DNA from: Phoronis pallida
Lineage: Eukaryota; Phoronida; Phoronidae
Direction: 5' to 3'
Assembly (NCBI GenBank): GCA_028565715.1
Contig: JAOXYC010217906.1
Span: 1 to 11,055, forward strand
Length of the DNA: 11,055 bases
Position numbers and translations under genes: made by a program. Positions within the stretch are counted from its first letter, which is position 1. Each line of letters opens with the position of its first letter. The notes below the pieces were generated by a model that was not told where the DNA came from, did no database searches, and saw nothing but the letters and a program-made list of their open reading frames with translations. Below, piece after piece: positions 1-7,585 of the stretch.

Positions 1-48
1 AAATCGAGAACTGGTTACGTAAACACGACGTGAGCTGATTGCACATAC

Positions 49-190
49 CTTCTCCCATAAGCCTTCAGTAGCGGATTGGGTGGAAGACCGTTAAGCTGGA
101 ATGATACTCGCCTTCCGCTAGGGGTCGTGCATTGTTCTTGCTGAGAGTCACGTGATGTGCTATCTCGTCTGCTGTGGTCATCCGGGTTAC
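49..190 (-). CDS. Internal coding exon candidate (142 bp), unrecognised protein
   Basis: Read on the minus strand, the segment is bounded by an acceptor-like CTTGTGATTACAG before 190 and a strong donor AAG|GTATGT at 49/48. The frame running through it has no stop and starts with 2 nt of a split codon and ends with 2 nt of another (2+46 codons+2). The peptide begins NPDDHSRRDSTSRD and ends GLPPNPLLKAYGRR. It is polar and low in hydrophobics, with no membrane segment. It contains RRVSF, which fits both a basophilic kinase site (RRxS) and the RVxF type of PP1-docking motif; both are inferences from short patterns. The same frame stays open upstream to two in-frame ATGs near 210-220, so it could instead be a first coding exon. 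A second frame is open for 41 codons but stops before the donor. Its phase does not follow from the exon ending at 3411. I do not recognise the family. Confidence 0.5.
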
Positions 191-345
191 CTGTAATCAC
201 AAGGCGTCGATATGTCATCATCACAAATCATCTTAAACTTATGTGTCTTACTAGTGCAGACTGGCGTACATTGTAAATAAGAGATCACTTTCGTCGTTGT
301 GCACATTTGTACGCGATGTGCTAAATATCAATCACTACGTACATA

Positions 346-365
346 TTGTTGTTGTTGTTGTTGTT
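346..365. repeat. (TTG)n microsatellite
   Basis: Twenty bases of uninterrupted TTG repeat (6.7 units), followed by an A/T-rich tract. A simple sequence repeat with no visible coding context. Confidence 0.9.
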
Positions 366-998
366 AAAAAATTTGTTTTTTAATCATCAAACATATATAC
401 AAATTAAGAATAATATAAGAATACATATTTGACGAGGTGGCCAACAAAGATTAAAAATCGCAAAAAAAAAATACCCGACTAGGTGAGCTTTAGTAAAACA
501 TTGTGGAAACTTAAAGGGGGTCACAGTTCTGTCAACAACAGCAAAACCCAAGCACTTCAATGCACCAAAGTTGCCTTTTTATAATCTCAAATGGCTCAGA
601 ACATGTCTGACTTCAACACTGAAAACTAGAGCGTTCATAATTACCTAATTTAAAAGATCAAAATAAGCATGCCACTCTTAAACTGTGTCAAGTTGCTAGA
701 AGAATCCGGGTAAGAAATGCCTGTTTTTTTCTTTTGAAAACAAAAGTACACATTGAAATGAGTGTGTCGAGCCAAAAACTTGCAAATTAACTTTAAAAAA
801 CAACAAACTTGTGCTAAGTCGTCAGTAAACCGACTGTGACTGCCTTTAAATACTAAATGGGCATCGTTAATCATGTGATGTTGAATTTCAATCAACTTCC
901 AAGATTTATGTCGCTGACAAGATAAATCAAACACCAAGGCCTACTGACATTTGTCATACTTCACCAAACCGAGGCTCTTAAAAAATTTGCATCCTTAT

Positions 999-1065
999 CA
1001 GGGTGATTTTAATCAATTATAACTGATTAACAATAATAGTAGTTAGTCACTTTTGAATAACCCTG
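999..1065. mobile_element. Possible tiny inverted-end element (67 bp)
   Basis: CAGGGTGATT at 999-1008 is the reverse complement, with one mismatch, of AATAACCCTG at 1056-1065. The right end abuts TA, the left end abuts AT. Ends beginning CAGGGT next to TA are typical of mariner-like elements, but ten bases of match and the imperfect flanks make this weak. Chance is a real alternative. Confidence 0.2.
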
Positions 1066-2448
1066 TATATTTTGCATTACATCGTGTTGCTGTTATTTCC
1101 TGTTAGCCAAACATAACTAAACCGTGATGATCAATTATGCACCATTTTCAGTCGAATAAGTTACAAGGACTTATAAGCAACAGCGGAAGACCAGCATATA
1201 TATTAAAACTGTATGACGATGATCAGGGTATGTTTACTTCAGTAACCTGTATCAGGTATGCGGTGAAATCAATAAAAGGTTCAGTGTTATCTAGAGTCAA
1301 TACCATGGGTAACGAAAAAATACACCCTTAATTTAAACTGGTGTTTTTCCTACAATTCTTGGACTAAATGTTTATTGGATTTTCAAATCTGATTTATAAG
1401 GTATTAAAACTATTATATGAAAATCTCCACTTAAAACCCAGCTTTCCAAGAAGACAATATTTCTCGTAAATGTAATATTGTTCATATTATATTTGTCAGT
1501 TTTCCTAAACAGTTGGAAAAGAAAGTGATAGCTTCTTTTTAAGGGGCAATTCATTCCGTTATATGCGTCCCTGTCCCAATGGCACCACTTTTATATAAAA
1601 CAAGCTCATTAGCGTGATGATATCCCAATACAACCGAAGTCGATAAAATAATCATTTAGAAGTGTGTTCAAATTCCCAAGCTGTGCAAGTTACACGATTT
1701 TTCACCTTGTTTCATGCATTTTTCATCGGGGCATTGATCGACGTGTTATTATCACGTTTCACAACAGTAAACATGCATGCAACCCAGTGTTAGAGTTAAC
1801 AAATGAGACTTGATCTAAAAAAAACTATTGTTCCAGTTTTTTAACTGAATTCCATGAAAATTCATGAAATGAGAATATTTTGAAAACATTCAAGTACAGT
1901 ACCGTGCCGAAAAGGCTAACAAACGGCTGAAAAATCAACCTTTCTTGATCTTCAGGATATTTCAAAACTTTATTTTGTAACGCCAAATAGCAAAACATCT
2001 CAAAGACGCCTCCTAGAGGTGAAAAACACTTAGGGTAAACAATTCTCACATTTTCACCGTCTGGAAGTATCCGGTCAGGATTTTAATATGTGAATGTGAA
2101 TGAGGAAAAATAGTTGACGACACCAACACTCTACCTACCGTTGATATGTCTGGAGTTATGTCGCGAACTTTGTCCGTTCAACTCCACCTTGTCTGTCCGT
2201 TCGTCCCGATCATTGTACTCACTGGAATTAAAATCATCCATTAGATATATGAATTTCAGCAGCAGGCAAGTAAAATATCGAAGACATGTCTACACGGAAT
2301 TCATCGCATTGAGGGATGTGTCGCTATTTTTAAGGAACCCGCTCAAACCGCATATTACAGGGTGCCCAAAAATCAATTAAAAGTTGCGGTATAAGTAAGA
2401 CATAAAAAAAATCGACTTTCACCAACGTTCTGCTTAGAACTGTGACCA

Positions 2449-2474
2449 GATAAAAAAATGATGATTTTTTTATC
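2449..2474. repeat. Perfect AT-rich hairpin
   Basis: GATAAAAAAAT and ATTTTTTTATC form an 11-bp perfect inverted repeat around the 4-base loop GATG. It could be the centre of a decayed inverted-repeat element: the flanks at about 2380-2420 and 2475-2515 also pair loosely (GTTGCGGT against ACCGCAGT; AATCGACT against TGTCGATT). Confidence 0.6.
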
Positions 2475-2901
2475 AAACCGCAGTTGTAGCTTCCATCCTT
2501 AGTTGTCGATTTTTGTATTTACACTATGCTTGCTTACCGAACTTACACTCTGAACCAAGTCGGATTTTGTATAAAACGTCGCTTTTCATTTGACCACACA
2601 CAAAGTATATTTACATGTCATAACTTTTCTTTTTGCTAGTCCGTGAAGTGAGTGATGCGTTAACAAGCTAGATACACATTACCTGACCAAGGCAATTAAT
2701 TTGTTTATTTAAGCATTGAACAAGCGTATAGTAATTATAGATAAGAATGACACGGACTAGTTTACAATGTTTACTGATCTTATCAGTGACTGTCTAATTT
2801 GATTACATAACCCATACCTTATATGACAGTTGTGGGTCCTAGAGTAAAAGGGAATACGATTATATGGGAATGATGTTTCATGCAGTAGTTCATCAAATAT
2901 A

Positions 2902-3031
2902 CCGTATTGGCGCCCATTTAGGTTCATGTGCCTATACAGGCCCAACAGGGACTTTCACGACTTTTGCCTACCCAGATTGGTATAGGCACAGTACACGCGC
3001 TGCATGCGCCTATAAATGTGCGCCAATACAG
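2902..3031. mobile_element. 130-bp TA-flanked miniature inverted-repeat element (MITE)
   Basis: The left end CCGTATTGGCGCCCATTTA and the reverse complement of the right end, CTGTATTGGCGCACATTTA, match at 17 of 19 positions. TA stands directly outside both ends (2900-2901 and 3032-3033), as expected of a TA target-site duplication. A second, inner pair (GTGCCTATAC at 2927-2936 against GGTATAGGCAC near 2980-2990) extends the fold. It has no coding capacity. TA duplications are shared by Tc1/mariner and some other DNA transposons, so the superfamily is not fixed. It sits 26 bp from the larger inverted repeat at 3058. Confidence 0.65.
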
Positions 3032-3057
3032 TAGTTCCATAATAGGATTTAAAAAAT

Positions 3058-3359
3058 AATGAAGTTGAAGAAATAAGTGAAGACGCAAATGTTCATGCTG
3101 TAACGTTTCGGATTTATTCATTAATCAATCATCAGATGAGTAGATACAGTACAAAACAGGAAAACAATTTCAAAATCTAGACACATATGTCACATCAAAA
3201 TCCATGTGTACACTGTTTGCTGGCTCAAATATAAATGCAATGACTACCACAGGTACAAAGTTTTGTACTGTATCTACTCATTTGATGATGGATTTATGAA
3301 TAAATCCGAAACGTTATACCATGAACATTTGCGTCTTCACTTATTTCTTCAGTTTCATT
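3058..3359. repeat. Large inverted repeat, two 100-bp arms at about 93% identity
   Basis: Arms 3058-3157 and 3260-3359 are reverse complements of equal length with about seven mismatches and no gaps, separated by a 102-bp unique spacer. A transcript through it would fold into a long hairpin. Each arm carries, read towards the outer end, a block like a hammerhead ribozyme core: CTGATGA (3135-3129 minus) or TTGATGA (3282-3288 plus), then a GGATTT/AAATCC-type stem, then GAAAC (3109-3105 minus; 3308-3312 plus). Such blocks are known in the terminal repeats of Penelope-like elements, so the pair may be two inverted terminal repeats of one. The alternative is a foldback MITE. It lies just downstream of the stop codon at 3411. 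Confidence 0.85.
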
Positions 3360-3360
3360 A

Positions 3361-3366
3361 TTTATT
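3361..3366 (-). promoter_or_regulatory. Candidate polyadenylation signal AATAAA
   Basis: On the minus strand AATAAATAAT lies about 45 nt after the TGA at 3413-3411. That is a plausible place for a short 3' UTR of the terminal exon. It lies at the very edge of the large inverted repeat, so the signal may be transposon-supplied. In AT-rich DNA this hexamer is common by chance. Confidence 0.35.
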
Positions 3367-3410
3367 TATGGCCAAAAAACTAATATGATCAAAGGATTAA
3401 AAAAGGTTTC

Positions 3411-3591
3411 TCACTCCCTCTCGTACGATGATTGATGATGATGGTGACCTCCTGAGGATGACGTTTCGGCCAGCAATTTCTCGCTCTGACTTTGGTTACT
3501 TGCTGTATTTGCGTTGAAACTGTCGTACTGTGGCCGGTGTGACTTATACTGCGGGAGATGTTCAGACTTGTTGAAAACTTGAGCAGATTGC
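3411..3591 (-). CDS. Terminal coding exon: cytoplasmic tail of a membrane protein
   Basis: On the minus strand a clear acceptor (TTCTTTTTGAATTTCCAG) ends at 3592. The exon opens with one nucleotide completing a split codon, then 59 sense codons and TGA at 3413-3411. The peptide starts QSAQVFNKSEHLPQYKSH and ends GGHHHHQSSYERE. It is hydrophilic, rich in Gln, Ser, Asn and His, with three tyrosines in motif-like settings (PQYKSH, PQYDSF, SSYERE). YDSF fits the YxxF/hydrophobic endocytosis or SH2-type pattern, which is inference. The opening phase exactly completes the codon left by the transmembrane exon 10411..10281, giving Arg at the junction, so I take both as one gene. The stop overlaps a donor-like sequence GGGA|GTGAGA, so further splicing cannot be excluded. 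Protein family not recognised. Confidence 0.65.
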
Positions 3592-3648
3592 CTGGAAATT
3601 CAAAAAGAACAATTAATACAATATTATAATCAGTGTTCTTATATGTAT

Positions 3649-3946
3649 TAAGTAAGTAAGTAAATTATTTATTATAGTGACATTTGTTATCATTACAAAA
3701 AAGTTTAACAATGGCAAATCAACAAAACACCCAGCTCTGTCTAGGGCTTATACTGAGTCACTTCAAATCACATTTCAAATATTGTAGACAAAAATACGTA
3801 ATTGTAAGCAGTTGAACAGTTTGTGAATCATACATAAAATTCTTACGAACTTTAAATGCATTCTTAATAAACCAGGCGGTACGTTTAATAACATGTTTGC
3901 TTAATTGTTTATAACTTCTTTGTTTAAAAATAATTAAAATGTCCAC
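3649..3946 (-). mobile_element. 3' end of a non-LTR retrotransposon (LINE, possibly CR1/L2-like)
   Basis: Read on the minus strand, the segment ends with AATAAATAATTTACTTACTTA: an AATAAA at 3673-3668 followed by a short tandem tail of TTAC units (TAAG x3 on plus, 3649-3660). This is the usual finish of LINEs with microsatellite tails. Upstream, 3946..3758 is an open frame of about 60 codons containing SKHVIKRTAWFIKNAFKVRK, which resembles the segment after the reverse-transcriptase core in CR1/L2-type elements (H-x-K..., ...RN/KN-x-x-K-x-R). The match is by eye and partial. The frame closes early, so the copy is 5'-truncated and internally deleted. It has the same orientation as the host gene, and its tail stops about 57 bp before the terminal-exon acceptor. 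Confidence 0.45.
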
Positions 3947-3984
3947 TCTGGAGCTGATGTAAAGATATTAAAACTATTAAAATC

Positions 3985-4020
3985 CCTAGCTTTCGAACTT
4001 TATTCCTCAACAGAAGGATA
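3985..4020 (-). ncRNA. Degenerate hammerhead-like motif, probably retroelement-derived
   Basis: The minus strand reads CTGTTGA (4013-4007), then GGAATAAAGTTC, then GAAAGC. This has the layout of the hammerhead core CUGANGA-stem II-GAAA with one core position changed and a weakened stem II. Penelope-like terminal repeats carry hammerhead motifs of this compact type. No convincing stem I or III can be drawn, so catalytic activity is unlikely. Confidence 0.25.
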
Positions 4021-4097
4021 GTACACCACAGAATGAACATAAGTAATTTTAATGTATTTTATGATTTTAACGCTGGCGATCGGCCATTTTATTACTA

Positions 4098-4607
4098 CCG
4101 GGGATTTCCGAAAGAGCGCCCTGGGCGCTCTTTTGGAAAACATGGGCGCTCTTTCGGAAACACAAACTACACGCAATACTCAAAATTCTAGTATTAGGCG
4201 GTAGGAGTGCGCGCAAATGCGTTTAGAAGACTTATTACATACTGTTCTATGATGAAACATTATGTGGTCCTTTATTAACGACATTACACAGTCGATTTGA
4301 AAAACTCTACTTGCATGGCTATGCTACTTTATTATCGTTGGCGACCTCACTTCAACTAAGGGTCTCAACATCTTCTAAACTAGAGTCAAAGTTGACGTAC
4401 GGTCCTGCCATTACCCCAAATAGAAAAATAATCATTTTCAAAACAATTTGACCAGTACAGCGTTTGGACTTTTTGATGCATGGGCGCTCTTTCGGAAACG
4501 ACCTGAAATTTAAAAAAATGTGATTTGGCCCAAGAAAGAGCGCCCATGGGCGGTCTTTCGGAAATTTGGGCGCTCTTTCAGGGGGGCGCTCTTTCGGAAA
4601 TCCCCGG
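4098..4607. mobile_element. 510-bp TA-flanked element built of iterated GGGCGCTCTTTCGGAAA
   Basis: A perfect 24-bp terminal inverted repeat spans 4098-4121 and 4584-4607 (outer end CCGGGGATTTCCG), with TA directly outside each end (4096-4097, 4608-4609). Inside the left end two more forward copies of the word start at about 4122 and 4143. At the right end copies start at 4481, 4532 (inverted, partial), 4547, 4567 and 4584, spaced about 16-20 bp. The middle (about 4161-4480) is unique, AT-rich and non-coding. This looks like a non-autonomous DNA transposon whose subterminal repeats are candidate transposase-binding sites. TA duplication fits Tc1/mariner-like and some other superfamilies. I cannot assign one. 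Confidence 0.8.
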
Positions 4608-4822
4608 TATGGATTTCTTTGCTTTAATTAGTCAGAATACTGTATTTTAATTATTGTAAAGCAGATATGTACTGCGCCCTATAAATAACTGGTTTTATTT
4701 ATTATTCTTTTGGTCAGCGAGGAACTTGGATACTATGCTTTAAATAACAATCGATGTCAGACATTGGTTATTTACAGTCTGTTAGCCAGACTCTCCCCCA
4801 GTCTTTAGATAATGTCACCAAG

Positions 4823-4830
4823 TGACGTCA
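4823..4830. promoter_or_regulatory. Perfect CRE palindrome TGACGTCA
   Basis: An exact consensus site for CREB/ATF-type bZIP factors. No promoter or first exon is visible nearby, and an 8-mer alone is weak evidence for function. Confidence 0.25.
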
Positions 4831-4875
4831 CGTTTTTTGTCATGACTGATTGAATCGTCTTGGTTTGGCAATCGC

Positions 4876-5010
4876 TGAATTTTTGAATTTTGAATTTGAA
4901 ACATTTATTTCAGAAAATAACAAAATACATATACACATAAGGAAAATTATAAGAAATAATACTATCTGAGGAGACCTCCAGAAGGTTTTTTTAAAAAACC
5001 GCTGAGGAGG
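4876..5010 (-). mobile_element. Second LINE-like 3' end
   Basis: On the minus strand a GC-richer pair of boxes (CCTCCTCCTCAGCGG near 5018-5000 and GGAGGTCTCCTCAG near 4980-4967) brackets a hairpin GGTTTTTTTAAAAAACC (4984-5000). Then come TTTTCTGAAATAAATG with AATAAA at 4909-4904, and a tail of TTCAAA/TTCAAAA-type units down to about 4876. Stem-loop, AATAAA and short-repeat tail is the common finish of CR1/L2-like LINEs. No protein-coding part is recognisable, and the upstream limit is unknown (possibly as far as about 5110). Confidence 0.4.
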
Positions 5011-5585
5011 AGGCCACCAATATAAATAATAGATATCCTTAATGAAATTATTTAATATTTACAATTTAAAAGAAAACAAAAACTAACAAAACATCGACAA
5101 TGATAAAGTATAAGCACAGGAACATTACGAACACATATCGCTGGAGGTGACCGCGCGTTGTTTCATTCCGTTGTTCCTGCAAGCGGGTTGTAGTTCAGTC
5201 TAAGTGTTTATAATTGCCTGTCTTGGTGAGCTGATTTTCATTGAATCGCCATGACATTCAACAAGTTGAACATCTTTAAGTTTCGTCCGCTTTCGTGCCT
5301 TCTCAGGCAACATTTTAAACTCAAATGCAACAACCAAAAATGTACTTCATATATACGTGTGTAAGTAAATGTCATCTAATTTAATTTCCAAGTTGATTAA
5401 CAATACAAATTATCAAAGACGAAAATAAATGCCGAGTTCAAGTTCAAATAACGACGTTTTCTGTCATCATCGGATTTCGGTCAACTTTTTGCTGACAACT
5501 TGGTCCAAATTAAGTATTTTTACGAACAAAGGTTCCTTCAAATGTTTAAATGTGACATGTTGCCAACAATACGTTGAACATGATG

Positions 5586-5600
5586 AACATTTTTGGATAA
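5586..5600. repeat. Target-site duplication, left copy
   Basis: AACATTTTTGGATAA is repeated exactly at 5703-5717, immediately flanking the tRNA-derived insertion. Confidence 0.85.
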
Positions 5601-5702
5601 CTCCGGCTGGGTAGCTCAGTTGGTTAGAGCTACCGACCGGCAATCGGGAGACCTGGGTTCGATTCCCAGTCCAGTTAGGATTGTTTCTGTCTTTTCAAAT
5701 TC
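5601..5702 (+). mobile_element. 102-bp tRNA-derived SINE-like insertion
   Basis: The insert lies between two identical 15-bp copies of AACATTTTTGGATAA, the signature of target-primed reverse transcription. It consists of four leader bases (CTCC), a complete 73-nt tRNA-like head (5605-5677) and only about 25 bp of tail without a long A tract (TTTTCAAATTC at the end). The internal pol III promoter is intact: A box TAGCTCAGTTG (5612-5622) and B box GGTTCGATTCC (5656-5666). It is either a very short SINE or a retro-copied tRNA with a little 3' trailer. Copies elsewhere in the genome would tell which. Confidence 0.8.
5605..5677 (+). tRNA. tRNA-like head, GGC anticodon (Ala-type), probably a pseudogene
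   Basis: The cloverleaf closes: acceptor GGCTGGG with TCCAGTT (three G-U pairs), D stem GCTC/GAGC, anticodon stem ACCGA/TCGGG (first pair A-G mismatched), T stem CTGGG/CCCAG with loop TTCGATT, and a 4-nt variable loop. The anticodon loop CCGGCAA places GGC at 34-36, but base 33, almost always U, is C. That, together with the flanking duplications and G-U-rich acceptor, argues for a retroposed head rather than a working tRNA. Confidence 0.65.
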
Positions 5703-5717
5703 AACATTTTTGGATAA
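5703..5717. repeat. Target-site duplication, right copy
   Basis: Exact copy of the 15 bases at 5586-5600. Confidence 0.85.
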
Positions 5718-7456
5718 ATACGTTTCAGTTGTGTGCTTTCACACTTGAGACACTTACATATCAAAATATATTAACACTGGAGTTGGTACCATCCACTATT
5801 ATATATATCTGTAGGGCGTACACAGTATGATAGGATGCAAGATGATTGATTATTCTATGTACTGTACAGAAATAGATATTGACCCAGTCCGTGCACATTA
5901 TGACATGAAATCAATGATCCCAGATGAACACGGTACGAGGCTAGATTAATCCAACTCGTGACTTCCCCCAAAGAAAAAAACAACCCCTTTAGATTTTAAT
6001 CGGTTTTAAACAAAAATTGTATTTTACATGTTTTTTAAAGCTACTATCATGTTGAACCAACTCACAACAGATTTTTCCCCTTTGCATACTCTACAGTTCT
6101 TCCGAGTTTACGTCTAAAATGTTTGCCTGAAACCATATGTCGTCGTTTAAACCAATAATTAATTTTTCCTTGTTGTCGATATTATGAGACTTTCACAAAA
6201 CTCTGCACGTTTTTGGAAGTTCAATGGACGCTGGTGTTCTTGGGGCAAATGACGGATATTGAGTCAGATCTATGCCGTACAAAATGTAACACAGCATCGC
6301 TTGTGGTTTGTCGTTGTATACATATATTATATATGTCATTTGGAGTTGTTTTCGATATGTGACTATCAGACAGTCAGATATTGGACATTGCTTTTCACAC
6401 CATTTTTCGGCGTGAAAATACGCAGCGTCAAAAAAGGCCTTGGTGCTTGCACAAAAATACTAACACTGTCCGTTCCGATGCTTACAAGTTACACTAAATA
6501 ACGTCATGATACTGCGAATCTTTTCGCCACTCTTCATGTATCTATATATGTAAACCTGCATTTTTACATAATGAATTTCACAATACTCGTCATTAGAAAA
6601 TGTCATCCCTCAAGGGTCGATGTCATTTTACCCCCCGTCGTTTCACCACGCGTTTTTCTTAGTACGTGCACAGTTTTGTTCATAACATCAACTATTGAAA
6701 TTGAGTGTACAAAACTGGAACTAACTGAAAACTCACATGTACATTTGAAGCCGTCGCTTTCTTTCACATAAACATAACGATGGCGTTTCGGTCGCCTTTG
6801 CCGCCACGTCTCCGAGTTAAAGCCAGCTTGTTGATAAAACTTACTTTCTTCACAGTCATGTAGGGATATAAGAAATGGCAACACTGCGCACAGATATTCA
6901 TTTATCTATCTTACAAAGTATTGATTCGGCAAAGCTAACAAAATTGATCGGGTAGAAGTCTCACGTTATAAATTATAGAATATCACTTGAGTTTTTTCTT
7001 GGGAATATTTGTCAAACGTCAGAAAAGTTAATAAAATGCGCATGATTTTTGGCCTTCTTCCAAGAATCATTGACATATATGTGCATTGAAAAATTTCTCG
7101 ATGACGCATTTTATCTTGTTGCATTGGAATTGGTAATCTCTGAGAATGCCAACCGGATATTGAACAATACCGTGCTATATTTCTCTTCGAAGTCACTCAG
7201 AGGGTAAATGGTTCATTGTAAGGATATTTCCTAGCTGCACGCATAACTTCGGACCATGGGGTATTTTTAGTCTGACAGCATGACGGCTCTATACGTACAG
7301 GAATTTCAGCTGCTCACTTTTTATCACACTGAACATAATTAATTGGTGTAGATTATTAATTGAACATAATAATTATTCAAAAATCTGAAAAGCGACTACA
7401 TTACTTATTTTTTGTCATCGTTTTTTTGTTTTTTAGTGATACTTTTATGTTTTTTA
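5718..7456. other. Intronic stretch without recognisable element
   Basis: AT-rich sequence. The longest open frame (6884..6603, minus, 93 codons, containing RQRRPKRHRYVYVKESDGF) has donor-like GTAAGT and GTGAGT inside it, but both would leave codon phase 1, which does not fit the phase-2 flanking exons. I know no homologue. A plus-strand frame overlaps it at 6571-6771. A 10-bp stem with 7-base loop occurs at about 7027-7053. Nothing else stands out. Confidence 0.4.
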
Positions 7457-7585
7457 CATTAATGGTTTATATAGTCACCAAAAAAATTTCCTGCAAAAAT
7501 CCTTATAGAAATTTTTACGCCATTAATGGTTAATATAGTCACCAAAAAAAATTTCCTGCAAAAATCCTTATAGAAATTTGTACGC
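7457..7585. repeat. Tandem duplication of a 64-65 bp unit
   Basis: Units 7457-7520 and 7521-7585 share CATTAATGGTT.ATATAGTCACC, an A run, TTTCCTGCAAAAATCCTTAT and AGAAATTT.TACGC. They differ by two substitutions and one extra A in the second copy, so the duplication is recent or is maintained. The eight bases before unit 1 (TTTTTAC) also match the unit's end, so a third, mostly lost copy is possible. No coding frame. Confidence 0.9.

Larger units (their letters stand above)
191..2901. other. Region without recognisable gene
   Basis: AT-rich sequence between the two left-hand minus-strand exons. Short frames exist on both strands (for example 650-937 and 1825-2049 minus, 2114-2380 plus), but none is flanked by a convincing acceptor and donor or resembles a known protein. 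I see only low-complexity runs, a TTG microsatellite, a small inverted-end element at 999-1065 and a perfect short hairpin at 2449-2474. It is most likely intergenic or intronic. Confidence 0.5.

Noticed and set aside
650-937. 95-codon minus-strand frame
   Set aside because: No recognisable domain, biased residues typical of AT-rich chance frames, no good acceptor/donor pair, and no support from neighbouring exons.
1825-2049. 74-codon minus-strand frame rich in Phe/Leu
   Set aside because: Looks hydrophobic but has no coherent membrane-protein pattern, and no splice signals were found around it.
2352-2370. TACAGGGTGCCCAAAAAT, like a mariner-type terminal repeat
   Set aside because: No partner end in the correct orientation was found. 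The only CCCTGTA nearby (about 1061) lies on the wrong side to enclose an element with it.
2114-2380. 88-codon plus-strand frame
   Set aside because: No homology recognised and no exon borders; the composition is compatible with chance.
3437-3447. ATGATG-type microsatellite in the terminal exon
   Set aside because: It is short and encodes the His run in frame, so it needs no separate explanation.
3445-3475. Hammerhead- or Penelope-like reading of CTGAGGATGACGTTTCGG inside the terminal exon
   Set aside because: The two half-motifs lie on opposite strands relative to the hammerhead order, and the stretch is part of a good coding frame.
5605-5677. Functional tRNA-Ala(GGC) gene
   Set aside because: C at position 33, three G-U pairs in the acceptor, a mismatched first anticodon pair and flanking target-site duplications favour a retroposed copy.
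6603-6884. 93-codon minus-strand frame as a middle exon of the host gene
   Set aside because: The internal donors leave phase 1, incompatible with phase-2 neighbours, and the acceptor candidates are poor. Kept only as a remark in the region entry.
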